Shown here piece after piece: positions 8,802 through 21,165 of a stretch of 64,000 nucleotides of DNA (within the stretch, counting starts at the first letter, position 1; every line of letters starts with the position of its first letter). Both the position numbers and the translations under genes were made by a program. The notes under the pieces are model-generated. The model made no database searches, was not told where the DNA came from, and saw nothing but the letters and a program-made list of their open reading frames with translations. The stretch covers positions 62,001 through 126,000 of the forward strand of contig NZ_CAKKLP010000013.1 in assembly GCF_918698085.1 (NCBI RefSeq), in the 5' to 3' direction. This stretch comes from Chryseobacterium sp. Bi04 (GTDB lineage Bacteria; Bacteroidota; Bacteroidia; Flavobacteriales; Weeksellaceae).

Positions 8802-8952
8802 GAAATTTGAAAATGAGCTGATTTGAAAATTTGATAATGAAATCAAAGCTTTATCTTTAGCGTATCATATTCAATCATCAATATTAAATAATTAAGATAA
8901 CAGACAAGATTAGTCTAAAATCTAATGTCTAACATCTAATATCTATAATTAA
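8802..8952 (+). repeat. self-complementary linker, nuoH-nuoI
   Basis: A 151-base gap. The left part repeats AAATTTGAAAATGAGCTGAT-type words. The right part repeats CTAATGTCTAACATCTAATA up to the nuoI start. A TAAAATCTAA/TTAG-type pairing is possible internally. There is no open frame of note. Confidence 0.5.
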
Positions 8953-9510
8953 ATGAAACTTACAAACAGATCAAAAGTTGTTTCCAATAAAGAGATGACC
9001 CTTGCTGAAAAAATCTATCTCCCTGCTATTTTTACAGGGATGGGGATTACATTTAAGCATGCTGTAAGAACCGTGATAAAAGGTGCTCCCGCAGTATATT
9101 CGTATCCGGAAGTACAGAAGCCAAGAACTACCATCTGGAGAGGTCAGCACGTTTTGAAAAGAGACGAGGAAGGCAGAGAAAGATGTACGGCCTGTGGACT
9201 TTGTGCGGTAGCTTGTCCTGCAGAAGCCATTACAATGACTGCTGCTGAAAGAACCAAAGAGGAAAAAGGCCTTTACAGAGAGGAAAAATACGCTTCAGTA
9301 TATGAAATCAATATGCTGAGATGTATCTTCTGTGGAATGTGTGAAGAAGCCTGTCCTAAATCCGCGATCTATCTTACAGACAGATTGGTGGATGTGGAAA
9401 CCAACAGGGGTTCTTTCATCTATGGAAAGGATAAATTAGTTGAAAAAATAAATGAAAGGATTGACATCACAACAAGACAATCCGAGAAACAAAAAAATGC
9501 GGTAAAATAA
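8953..9510 (+). CDS. nuoI: NADH-quinone oxidoreductase subunit I
   Basis: The TYKY-type subunit, 185 residues, carrying two [4Fe-4S] clusters (N6a/N6b). The ligand sets are C78-C81-C84-C88 (CTACGLCAVACP) and C124-C127-C130-C134 (CIFCGMCEEACP). An N-terminal amphipathic segment docks on the membrane arm. Its stop codon overlaps the nuoJ start by one base (TAATG), so the two are translationally coupled. Confidence 0.97.
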   Translation: MKLTNRSKVVSNKEMTLAEKIYLPAIFTGMGITFKHAVRTVIKGAPAVYSYPEVQKPRTTIWRGQHVLKRDEEGRERCTACGLCAVACPAEAITMTAAERTKEEKGLYREEKYASVYEINMLRCIFCGMCEEACPKSAIYLTDRLVDVETNRGSFIYGKDKLVEKINERIDITTRQSEKQKNAVK

Positions 9511-10007
9511 TGGATCAGTTTTTATTTTTCTTGGTGGCGTTTTTAGCAGTGGCAAGTGCTGTTTATTTTGTATTTGCCAGAAATCCTTTATATGCTATTT
9601 TGTCATTAATCGTCACGATGTTTTCAATTGCAGGAATGTACATTCTTTTGAATGCACAGTTCTTAGCCATTATCCAGATTATAGTGTACGCAGGTGCCAT
9701 CATGGTACTTTTCCTTTACATCCTAATGATGCTTAACCTTAATAAAGGAGACGAAAGTAAGAAGAACAATACTTTAAAATTTGTTGGAGTTTTTACTGCA
9801 GGTCTTCTTTTAGTAGGGGTATTAGGGGTATTCAGAGGAGTACAGGACAACCACATTGTGGTGGAGAATGTAGACAGAGGAGTGGGTCTTACTAAAAATC
9901 TGGGTAGACTTTTGTTTAATGAATATGTTTTACCGTTTGAGCTTGCTTCCATCCTAATTCTGGCAGGTATTGTAGGCGCGGTATTAATCGGTAAAAAAGA
10001 TTTATAA
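9510..10007 (+). CDS. nuoJ: NADH-quinone oxidoreductase subunit J
   Basis: A membrane subunit, 165 residues with five hydrophobic helices. The IIVYAGAIMVLFLYILMML segment (about residues 57-75) is the NuoJ/ND6 signature near the pi-bulge helix. Coupled to nuoI by the TAATG overlap and followed by nuoK after three bases. Confidence 0.95.
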   Translation: MDQFLFFLVAFLAVASAVYFVFARNPLYAILSLIVTMFSIAGMYILLNAQFLAIIQIIVYAGAIMVLFLYILMMLNLNKGDESKKNNTLKFVGVFTAGLLLVGVLGVFRGVQDNHIVVENVDRGVGLTKNLGRLLFNEYVLPFELASILILAGIVGAVLIGKKDL

Positions 10008-10010
10008 ATT

Positions 10011-10340
10011 ATGGGAGAAGTAAATACATTTATACAAAGCATCCCCTTAGAGTACTTCATCATTCTTTCTTCGGTATTATTCTGCCTGGGAGTGATGGGT
10101 GTATTGCTAAGAAAAAATGCTATTGTGATTCTGGGCTGTGTAGAGCTTATGCTGAATTCTGTAAACCTTTTATTGGCAGCTTTTTCAGCATATAAAGGCA
10201 ACGGCGACGGACAGCTTTTAGTTTTCTTCATTATGGTAGTGGCTGCTGCTGAAGTAGCGGTAGGTTTGGCAATTATTGCTATGCTGTATAGAAATACCCG
10301 TTCTGTAGATGTGAGTATATTTAATAAATTAAGAGGATAA
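10011..10340 (+). CDS. nuoK: NADH-quinone oxidoreductase subunit K
   Basis: An ND4L-type membrane subunit, 109 residues and three helices. The glutamates thought to relay protons lie in the second and third helices (GCVELMLNSVNLLL and AAAEVAVGLAII). Tight spacing to nuoJ and nuoL fits one transcription unit. Confidence 0.96.
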   Translation: MGEVNTFIQSIPLEYFIILSSVLFCLGVMGVLLRKNAIVILGCVELMLNSVNLLLAAFSAYKGNGDGQLLVFFIMVVAAAEVAVGLAIIAMLYRNTRSVDVSIFNKLRG

Positions 10341-10342
10341 GA

Positions 10343-12256
10343 ATGGAGAATTTAGTATATGCAATAGTACTTTTACCACTTTTAGGGTTTCTTATTAACG
10401 GTTTATTCGGGAAAAATCTTCCAAAAATATTGGTTGGATCTTTGGCCACTGCAGCAGTATTCGGATCTTTCTGTATCGCTGTAAGTCTTTTCATGAATTT
10501 CAATTCTGAAAGCCAGCCTGTAATCGTAAAAGCTTTTGAATGGTTTAGAGTCAATGGTATTCAAATTAATTTTGGATTCCAGATCGATCAGCTTTCTTTA
10601 ATGATGGTGATGATCATCACGGGTATCGGATCATTAATCCACCTATACTCTATCGGATATATGAGTCATGACAAAGGATTCTATAAGTTCTTTACTTACC
10701 TGAACCTTTTCATTTTCTCGATGTTACTTTTAGTAATGGGAAGCAACTACCTTATCTTATTCATCGGATGGGAAGGGGTAGGTCTTTGTTCTTACCTGTT
10801 GATCGGATTCTGGTACACTAACGAAGAATACGGTAAAGCGGCAAGAAAAGCTTTCATTATGAACAGAATTGGTGACCTTGCATTATTGATCGGTATCTTT
10901 ATGATTGCTGCTCAGACCAATGCTGTAGATTACCTTTCCGTAGCAGAAAATGCTTCAAAATTTGAATTAGACGGAACTGTGATCATCTTTATCACCGCCA
11001 GTTTATTTATCGGTGCTACCGGTAAATCGGCTCAGGTTCCTTTATATACATGGTTACCGGACGCAATGGCCGGTCCTACTCCTGTATCAGCGTTAATCCA
11101 CGCGGCAACGATGGTTACGGCAGGGATTTATTTGGTAGTAAGATCAAACTTCTTATTTACTTTAGCCCCTACTGTACAGGGAGGAATTTTATTAATAGGA
11201 TTCTTAACGGCAGCTTTAGCAGGATTCTATGCACTTCGTCAGAATGATATCAAAAAAGTATTGGCATACTCTACAGTTTCACAGCTTGGATTCATGTTCA
11301 TTGCTTTAGGTCTTGGAGCGTATACAACAGCTATGTTCCACGTAATGACGCATGCATTCTTTAAAGCTTTACTGTTCTTAGGGGCAGGTTCTGTAATCCA
11401 CGCAATGAGCAACGAGCAGGATATGCGTTTCATGGGAGGTCTTAAAAAATATATTCCTCTTACACACGCTACCTTCCTTATCGGAACATTGGCCATCTCA
11501 GGTTTCCCTTTATTATCAGGGATGATCTCTAAAGACGAAATTTTAGTAGCAGCTTTCGCTAAAAATCCGGTGTACTGGGTAATTTTATTTGTTTTAGCGG
11601 CAATGACTGCAACGTATATGTTCAGATTATACTATTTAACATTCCACGGAGAGTTCAGAGGTACTGAAGATCAAAAACACCACTTACACGAAAGCCCGTC
11701 AAATATGACCTTACCATTGATCGTATTGGCTATTCTTTCTGTAATTGGAGGTTTTATCAACCTGCCACACTTCATCGGTCACGGGCATTATGCTAAACTG
11801 ATGGAATGGTTGAAGCCGGTTCTTACGGAACAAAGCTACAACCAAATGGAAGCTACCCTTTCGGGAGTACCTTTCAATACTGAAATGATATTATTGGCAG
11901 CTACAGTGATTATGTTCTTTACGGTATGGTTTATCGTTAGAAACACTTATGTAAGTAAGAAAAAAATGGCTGTTGCAGAAGAAAGCTATACCGGATGGGA
12001 AAAGCTTTCTGCCAAGAAATTATACGTTGACGAACTTTACAACGCATTGATTGTAAAAACTGTTGAAGGATTAGGACGCGGAGGAAAGATGTTTGATAAG
12101 GGTATCTTAGATCGTTTTGTAAACTTTGTAGGTGATGGTGCTGAGGACAGCGGAAAAGCTATGAAGCGTGTTCAAAACGGAAATGTAGAGACGTATATTC
12201 TTATCATGTCTTTAGCTGTGGGAATTATATTAATTGTTAACTTTTTATTACAATAA
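10343..12256 (+). CDS. nuoL: NADH-quinone oxidoreductase subunit L
   Basis: The largest antiporter-like subunit, 637 residues with about 16 membrane helices. The conserved proton-channel residues fall in the recognisable GWEGVGLCSYLLIGFW segment (glutamate) and the lysine-bearing GATGKSAQVPLYTWLPDAM segment. An extended C-terminal region precedes the last helix, corresponding to the long lateral helix that braces NuoM and NuoN. Intact. Confidence 0.97.
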   Translation: MENLVYAIVLLPLLGFLINGLFGKNLPKILVGSLATAAVFGSFCIAVSLFMNFNSESQPVIVKAFEWFRVNGIQINFGFQIDQLSLMMVMIITGIGSLIHLYSIGYMSHDKGFYKFFTYLNLFIFSMLLLVMGSNYLILFIGWEGVGLCSYLLIGFWYTNEEYGKAARKAFIMNRIGDLALLIGIFMIAAQTNAVDYLSVAENASKFELDGTVIIFITASLFIGATGKSAQVPLYTWLPDAMAGPTPVSALIHAATMVTAGIYLVVRSNFLFTLAPTVQGGILLIGFLTAALAGFYALRQNDIKKVLAYSTVSQLGFMFIALGLGAYTTAMFHVMTHAFFKALLFLGAGSVIHAMSNEQDMRFMGGLKKYIPLTHATFLIGTLAISGFPLLSGMISKDEILVAAFAKNPVYWVILFVLAAMTATYMFRLYYLTFHGEFRGTEDQKHHLHESPSNMTLPLIVLAILSVIGGFINLPHFIGHGHYAKLMEWLKPVLTEQSYNQMEATLSGVPFNTEMILLAATVIMFFTVWFIVRNTYVSKKKMAVAEESYTGWEKLSAKKLYVDELYNALIVKTVEGLGRGGKMFDKGILDRFVNFVGDGAEDSGKAMKRVQNGNVETYILIMSLAVGIILIVNFLLQ

Positions 12257-12258
12257 TA

Positions 12259-13752
12259 ATGTCTTGTTTATTATTAACATTATTACTTTTACCTCTAGTA
12301 GGTTCGGGATTAGTTTTTGCATGGAAGAGTAATTCCAGCAAATATTTGGCACTGGGAATTGCACTGGTACAAATGCTTCTTACATTTTATATACTTTCGG
12401 ATTTCGATTTTACTCCGACGGTAGATAGTGTATTGCAGCATGAGATCAATTATCCCTGGTCACAATTTATGAAGAGTTCTCTTCACTTCGGTATCGATGG
12501 GATGAGCATGCTTCTGCTATTGCTGACTAATATTTTAGCGCCAATCATCATTTTATCTTCTTTCAATGAAAGTGTAAACTACAGAAATACATTCTACGGT
12601 TTGATTCTGTTGATGCAATTTGGTCTTGTAGGAGTTTTCACTTCTTTAGACGGATTGTTGTTCTACATTTTCTGGGAAGTAACATTGATTCCAATTTGGT
12701 TTATCGCCGGACTTTGGGGGCAGGAAAATAAAAGGTTTGAATTCACTACGAAATTTTTCGTATATACATTCGTTGGATCTTTATTTATGCTGGCCGGATT
12801 GATCTATGTGTACAACCACTCTGCATCATTCGCCTTAACAGATCTATACAATGCGCAACTTAACGAAGTACAGCAGACGGTGGTATTCTGGTTTATTTTC
12901 TTTGCATTTGCAGTGAAATTACCGGTATTCCCTTTCCATACATGGCAGCCTGATACCTATACCTACTCTCCTACTCAGGGATCGATGTTGCTATCAGGGA
13001 TCATGCTTAAGATGGCAGTGTACGGGGTAATGCGTTATTTACTTCCAATTACTCCACTTCCTATTGCTGGGATTTCAGGACAGATTGTGATCATTCTTGC
13101 CATTGTAGGAATTGTTCACGGAGCACTGATTGCCATCATACAGACGGATATGAAGAGAATCATTGCGTATTCATCTTTTTCTCACGTAGGGTTAATGGTG
13201 GCAGGGATCTTTGCTTCAGCAGTGGTTACTTTAAGAGGTAATTTCAATGTTGAAGGTGCTGAAGGAGCTTTGGTACAGACTTTCGCTCACGGTATCAACG
13301 TGGTAGGATTATTCTACTGTTGTGATATTTTATACAAGAGATTTAAATCAAGAGATATCAGACAGATGGGAGGTTTAGCAAAAGTAGCTCCTAAATTTGC
13401 GGTATTATTCCTGATCATTATATTAGGTTCAATGGGAGTTCCATTAACCAATGGATTTATCGGAGAATTTATTCTATTGAAATCAGTATATGATTTTAAC
13501 GGAACAGCAGCGGTAATTGCTGGTCTTACGGTAATTCTTTGTGCAGTGTACTTATTGAGATTCTACGGAAAAGCAATGTTTGGAGAAGGAGATGAGGCAG
13601 TTCTAAGCACAGCAAAAGATTTATCAGGTGTAGAATTTTCTGTATTGGCAAGTTTAGCGGTTTTTGTGATTTTACTTGGTATTTTCCCACAACCGGTAAT
13701 AGACATGGTGAGCAGTTCAGTGAAGTTTATCTACACGGCGATGGCCAACTAA
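12259..13752 (+). CDS. nuoM: NADH-quinone oxidoreductase subunit M
   Basis: An antiporter-like subunit, 497 residues and about 14 helices. Diagnostic motifs are FYIFWEVTLIPIWFIAGLWG (channel glutamate) and FAVKLPVFPFHTWQPDTYTY (channel lysine). It starts two bases after the nuoL stop. Intact. Confidence 0.97.
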   Translation: MSCLLLTLLLLPLVGSGLVFAWKSNSSKYLALGIALVQMLLTFYILSDFDFTPTVDSVLQHEINYPWSQFMKSSLHFGIDGMSMLLLLLTNILAPIIILSSFNESVNYRNTFYGLILLMQFGLVGVFTSLDGLLFYIFWEVTLIPIWFIAGLWGQENKRFEFTTKFFVYTFVGSLFMLAGLIYVYNHSASFALTDLYNAQLNEVQQTVVFWFIFFAFAVKLPVFPFHTWQPDTYTYSPTQGSMLLSGIMLKMAVYGVMRYLLPITPLPIAGISGQIVIILAIVGIVHGALIAIIQTDMKRIIAYSSFSHVGLMVAGIFASAVVTLRGNFNVEGAEGALVQTFAHGINVVGLFYCCDILYKRFKSRDIRQMGGLAKVAPKFAVLFLIIILGSMGVPLTNGFIGEFILLKSVYDFNGTAAVIAGLTVILCAVYLLRFYGKAMFGEGDEAVLSTAKDLSGVEFSVLASLAVFVILLGIFPQPVIDMVSSSVKFIYTAMAN

Positions 13753-13902
13753 AAATTAAAAGATTTAAAAATTAAAAAATTAGGAGATTAGAGAAAAGTA
13801 AAAGACAGGAGACCGAGAGATTAGAGACAGGAGACTAAACCTGGAACTTTACGTCTTACATCTTAAGCTTTATCTTCAAATCTCACATCTCAAATCTATA
13901 TT
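13753..13902 (+). repeat. self-complementary linker, nuoM-nuoN
   Basis: A 150-base gap. The first two thirds are purine-rich repeats (GGAGATTAGAG, GACAGGAGAC). The last third is pyrimidine-rich (CTTACATCTTAAGC, AAATCTCACATCTCAAATCT) and runs up to the nuoN start. The two parts can pair imperfectly. This is the clearest example of the linker pattern. Confidence 0.5.
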
Positions 13903-15282
13903 ATGAGTGTTTTAATTATTGTTTTCCTAACGGCAGTTATTGCGTTATTTTCAGGAGTTTTTGAACAAGGAAAATTCGCAAGATACATTGGGATTTTGGG
14001 ATTAATCATCGCATTGTACGTAAGTTTTATGCCGGAATGTTCGTTCTTCGACCATTACAAGCATATGTATGAGTACAGTGCCAATACAGCATTATTCACA
14101 AAAATATCCATTGTAACAACCTTATTGTTATTCTTCCTTGGAGGTTTTGCATTCAGCAATCACAGAAGCCACCAGTCGGAATTATATGCTTTAATGCTAT
14201 TTGCATTATGTGGAGGGATCATCCTTTTCGGATACCAAAACCTGGTGACGATGTTCCTGGGGGTGGAGATTCTTTCTATTCCACTTTATGTAATGGCCGG
14301 AGCCAACAAAACTGATTTAAGATCAAACGAAGCTTCTATCAAATATTTCTTAATGGGTGCATTCGCAACAGGTTTCCTACTTTTCGGAATTGCGTTCATC
14401 TATGGAAGTGCAGGAAGTTTTGACCTCTATAAGATCCATGATTTTGGAGTAGCAAACACTGGTAATGTAATGTTTATCTTAGGGGTATTACTCATCCTTT
14501 GTGCATTGGCATTCAAAGTCGCTTTGGCACCTTTCCATATGTGGAGTCCTGATGTATATGCAGGTTCTCCTTCATTAATTACAGCTTTCATGGCAAGTGT
14601 AGTAAAAATCTCAGGATTCTTCGCCCTGTTCAGATTAATGACCATTGGTTTTGCCGGGGTTACCCATGAATGGATCAATGTTTTAGGGGTATTCTTAATT
14701 ATTACTTTGCTTTTGGCAAACGTTATGGGTCTTGCCCAGACGAATGCAAAAAGAATGCTGGCCTACTCTTCAGTTTCTCACGCCGGATACATCGGATTGG
14801 TATTCTTCGGAATGACCAGCCTTTCTACTTATAATTTAGCATTTTATTTATTTGCGTACTCATTATCTACAGTAGGAGTTTTTATGTGCTTAATCTGGGT
14901 AGAGAAATTAAAGAGAGAAACTTCTTTCGGAGCATTCAAAGGATTGGCAAAAACAGAACCTTTATTAGCTACTGCGGCAGCAATCTCTATGCTTTCTATG
15001 GCAGGAGTTCCGCTAACAGCGGGTTTCATGGGGAAATTTGCTTTATTCTCCCAGGCTATGAACGGTGCAGCTTTCCTTGTATTGGTAGCTGTGTTAGGTT
15101 CTGCCCTATCTATCGCTTATTATTTAAGACTGATTGTAGCCATGTTCTTCTTTAAAGAATCAACATTCAAGTCATCAGAGAAAGTAACGCTTACTTATAA
15201 TATCATTGCAGTAGTTGTTATTGCCTTGATTATCATTCTGGGAATTTTCCCGGACCTGTTTGCAAGAATATTCGGACTGTAA
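13903..15282 (+). CDS. nuoN: NADH-quinone oxidoreductase subunit N
   Basis: The third antiporter-like subunit, 459 residues. The channel glutamate lies in MFLGVEILSIPLYVMAG and the lysine in FKVALAPFHMWSPDVYAG. It is the last gene of the operon; a hairpin with a U-tract follows within 20 bases. Confidence 0.97.
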   Translation: MSVLIIVFLTAVIALFSGVFEQGKFARYIGILGLIIALYVSFMPECSFFDHYKHMYEYSANTALFTKISIVTTLLLFFLGGFAFSNHRSHQSELYALMLFALCGGIILFGYQNLVTMFLGVEILSIPLYVMAGANKTDLRSNEASIKYFLMGAFATGFLLFGIAFIYGSAGSFDLYKIHDFGVANTGNVMFILGVLLILCALAFKVALAPFHMWSPDVYAGSPSLITAFMASVVKISGFFALFRLMTIGFAGVTHEWINVLGVFLIITLLLANVMGLAQTNAKRMLAYSSVSHAGYIGLVFFGMTSLSTYNLAFYLFAYSLSTVGVFMCLIWVEKLKRETSFGAFKGLAKTEPLLATAAAISMLSMAGVPLTAGFMGKFALFSQAMNGAAFLVLVAVLGSALSIAYYLRLIVAMFFFKESTFKSSEKVTLTYNIIAVVVIALIIILGIFPDLFARIFGL

Positions 15283-15302
15283 AAGTTATCTATTATTATA
15301 TC

Positions 15303-15336
15303 AAAAACCTTCCAGGGATCTGGAAGGTTTTTTTTT
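15303..15336 (+). terminator. rho-independent terminator of the nuo operon
   Basis: A 10-bp stem, AAACCTTCCA (15305-15314) with TGGAAGGTTT (15321-15330), has a six-base loop and continues into a T-tract. Its position right after nuoN ends the operon. Confidence 0.9.
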
Positions 15337-15425
15337 GTCAAAATTTTTATAAATTTCAGACAACAAAATAAATTTTACTCTCTATCATTATAACCCCAAC
15401 TCACATTATTAAACACATCAATCAC

Positions 15426-16505
15426 ATGATCACGTATATGACTCTTCCAGGCGATACTCTGGAGAAAATTGCTTCCGACCTGAAAGTAGAAAACCCCAAC
15501 TATATCAAAGAGGTGCATAATAAATGCTGCGCCCTGCACAACAGACTGGTAGAACCCGTACAGCTGAAACCCGGAACACTTCTTCATATTCCGTTTGGGG
15601 ATGAAATAAAGAATCTCAATACTAAAATTAATAAAAATGGAGACAGCTTCTACTATCATCCACCCCATGGAAAAATTCCGTTTCAGATCCCTTTATTGGA
15701 GGGCAGCTATAACATGAAGCATCAGAAATATCAGGACCACAACATGCAGGCAGATTATCAGTATCAAATGGAACTTAAATACCTGAAAACGGAAAACAAT
15801 CATCACTTTTTTTCAATGCAGCTAGTAGACTCAAGAAAGGACGGAATGGAATCAGACAGTAAAATTTCCAGCCTGGCGAAAGCCTGCACAACAATTATTT
15901 ACCCATTACAAATAAGGACAGATGAAAAAGGCAGACTTATAAGTGCCAAGTTTATGCATTCAGAAACGGTGATTAAAGAGGAACTGGAAGCGTTGAAAAA
16001 ATACTTTACAGATGAACTTTCAGCATCTTACATTGATCAACTAAAAAAAAAGACGGGAGATAAAAAACAGATTCTTGGAGATGTAAGACATACGCTTCCT
16101 GTACAATTCCTGTTTGGATCTTTTTACAGAGCGCAATATGGAGACTGGACCGACTCCAAAATCTATCATGAGTTTCTTCCGTGGATTGCCCATGCTTCCC
16201 CGATACGTTTTGAACTTTATAACCGGATCTTACCAAAAGATTCAGCTACAGATAATGAAGTTCTGAAAATCATTCAGAACGGCAGCTGCTGTGACTACCG
16301 TAATCTCAATCAGCTGTATGATAAAAACTATATTTATTCTGAGCAAACTCCCATTAATGAAAACTCTGTACACTGCCGCCATGAAGCAGAATATATTTTT
16401 AACAGAAAGGATCTGGCAGTTCAAAAAATCACAGGAAGTTTTGAAATTCAGATTGGTGATGTGACAGAAAAAGATGTTTTCATGATCGAAAAAGCAATAA
16501 AATAA
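15426..16505 (+). CDS. LysM-domain protein of a spike/effector locus
   Basis: 359 residues. The first 55 or so look like a LysM fold: the T-L-P-G-D-T-L-E-K-I-A start, an internal EVHN turn and the closing LKPGTLLHIP. The remainder has no family I can name. There is no signal peptide, so it is cytoplasmic or exported by a machine that does not need one. In Bacteroidota such LysM proteins stand next to PAAR-like DUF4280 proteins and large effectors of type VI or related contractile injection systems, which is the gene order here. No tube or sheath gene is in the window. Its role, as an adaptor or tip component, is inferred from context. Confidence 0.6.
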   Translation: MITYMTLPGDTLEKIASDLKVENPNYIKEVHNKCCALHNRLVEPVQLKPGTLLHIPFGDEIKNLNTKINKNGDSFYYHPPHGKIPFQIPLLEGSYNMKHQKYQDHNMQADYQYQMELKYLKTENNHHFFSMQLVDSRKDGMESDSKISSLAKACTTIIYPLQIRTDEKGRLISAKFMHSETVIKEELEALKKYFTDELSASYIDQLKKKTGDKKQILGDVRHTLPVQFLFGSFYRAQYGDWTDSKIYHEFLPWIAHASPIRFELYNRILPKDSATDNEVLKIIQNGSCCDYRNLNQLYDKNYIYSEQTPINENSVHCRHEAEYIFNRKDLAVQKITGSFEIQIGDVTEKDVFMIEKAIK

Positions 16506-16544
16506 ATTAGTATCTTTGAGACAGCACCATCAAAAACGCAAAAT

Positions 16545-17048
16545 ATGTCCGAATCCGCATCACCACATGACGGAAAACACTTTGTCATACAGAAAGGAAA
16601 AACCCAGTGTAATCAGGGAGACCTCTTTCCACAGTTTAAAGTCACTTCCCATCAGAAACATTACTGGAATAATGAAGAAGGTAAGGCTGATTATCTGGCT
16701 GTTACCGAAGATGACCTTCAGTTTAATCCCCAAGGCCCAAGTTTCGGAAAATGTAAACTGAAACCTACTCCCGGTGGATATCTTCCCTGCGCATATGCTC
16801 CCGCAGGAAAATGGCAGAAAACTTACGAAAAAGTAAAAGTAATGGGTAAAAGCTGCGTTACAGAAATCTCAGAACTTATGTGCTCTACAGGTGGAAAAAT
16901 CACCATCATGGAACATGGGCAGACTGCTGCTATGGCTCAGCAGAATGTTAAAAATGCAGACCCTCAGGAACAGCATCATATCAATCCTTTTATTGATTTC
17001 AAAGAATTCCAGAAGGAAACGGATGATCATGAAGCAGATGCCTATTAA
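16545..17048 (+). CDS. PAAR-like DUF4280 spike-tip protein
   Basis: 167 residues. The DUF4280 pattern is visible from about residue 65: K-C-K-L-K-P-T-P-G-G with a following cysteine, then VMGKSCVTEISELMCSTGGKI, ending in a GQ motif. Proteins of this family form a pointed tip, like PAAR proteins, that loads effectors on contractile injection systems. The start at 16545 is chosen because a TATCTTTG -7-like sequence lies just upstream (16511-16518) and the long overlapping frame in +1 is a shadow. It sits 17 bases before the large effector gene, which suggests they act together. Confidence 0.75.
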   Translation: MSESASPHDGKHFVIQKGKTQCNQGDLFPQFKVTSHQKHYWNNEEGKADYLAVTEDDLQFNPQGPSFGKCKLKPTPGGYLPCAYAPAGKWQKTYEKVKVMGKSCVTEISELMCSTGGKITIMEHGQTAAMAQQNVKNADPQEQHHINPFIDFKEFQKETDDHEADAY

Positions 17049-17065
17049 CCATACACTTTTCGGCC

Positions 17066-20118
<3,053 letters not shown>

Positions 20119-20119
<1 letters not shown>

Positions 20120-21138
20120 TGAAAAAGATTATAACAATACTAATTACATTAACACTTCTTTGCTCTTATAATTGTAAACAGCACTCAAATCAAGTTGCTA
20201 AAGTGGATTATAAGGAAGCTCAAGTCAGCCAAACTCAGCCCTTAGCTAAAAATGAATCCTATTTTATTTATGAAAAATGGAATAAAATAAATGAATCAGA
20301 AGAAATTTATCAAAACCCTGGATGTGTCATACAATTAAAAAGTTACTTGGATGAAGCTAAAAATATTGGTGGAAAAAAAATATATGTTAATAATAAAGAA
20401 ATTGATTTTATTATATCGGATGCATATGTTTTTACACCTTTTATATTTGTTGATGGTGCTGAAAAAATACTTTTAATTCAAGAAGAAGATGAATCCGGCA
20501 TTTACGGGTATAGACTATATTATCTTGACAAGGAAAAGTATATAAAAAAGGAATATTTAGAAATAGCCCCTGAAAAACCACTTGATGTTGATAAGTTTAT
20601 AAAATTTAAGAACCATGCTAAGAGCATAACAGCAATAATTCTAACTGATAAGTATTATGATACAAAGCTTGATAAAATTAAACCATCTAAAGAAACACTC
20701 ACTATAAGTAAAACATATATTCAAGAAAACTACTCGAAAGATTCTTTTAACAATAAAGTAAATATCAATAGTTTAAGTTTTTCAGGAATATGGAAAGCTG
20801 AATGTACTACTAATGACCATGTAAGTAATATCTTATTTTATAAAAAAGATGAAGGGGAACTGAGTATATATTATAAAACAAAGCTCATAGTTAAAATGAT
20901 GGTTGAAGTAAGTTCCGACAATAAATCATTAAAGTATATTGGAACAAATATTATTGGAGAAGGAGTAGATGTAAAAAAAATAACTACCCTTACAAAAGGA
21001 GATGTGCTTGCAAAAATTGATATTATTAATAAAAATAAAATATCAGTTAATTGGCTGGACATTATAAAAGAAAAAATATTTATTAAAAATTTATTTGGAA
21101 AAGAAAACTCTATAATCCTAAGTAAATGTAGTGAGTAA
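20119..21138 (+). CDS. lipoprotein, candidate immunity protein to the muralytic effector
   Basis: 339 residues beginning with a signal peptide and lipobox-like cysteine (LLCSYNCKQ). The ATG overlaps the effector stop codon (TAATG), the closest coupling in this island, which points to a cognate pair. A periplasm-facing lipoprotein is where immunity to a cell-wall-degrading toxin would be needed. The C-terminal 120 residues (from FSGIWKAEC to ILSKCSE) share a loose pattern with the frameshifted lipoprotein at 26274: a cysteine near the start, I-x-I strands and a closing ILxKC. No family is recognised. The immunity role is inferred from position. Confidence 0.6.
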
Positions 21139-21165
21139 TATAAGAAAATCATTATACTCTCAATA

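Noticed and set aside
10040..10340. Possible frameshift in nuoK because neighbouring frames are also long
   Set aside because: The NuoK frame is full length with both glutamate helices; the other frames are antisense shadows in low-complexity membrane sequence.
15361..15425. Possible second start or promoter before the LysM gene
   Set aside because: No TAnnTTTG element and no earlier in-frame ATG; the start at 15426 is the best available.
16516..16761. Open frame of 81 codons overlapping the DUF4280 gene
   Set aside because: It is the +1 shadow of the 167-residue DUF4280 gene, has no matching motif and is fully contained in it.
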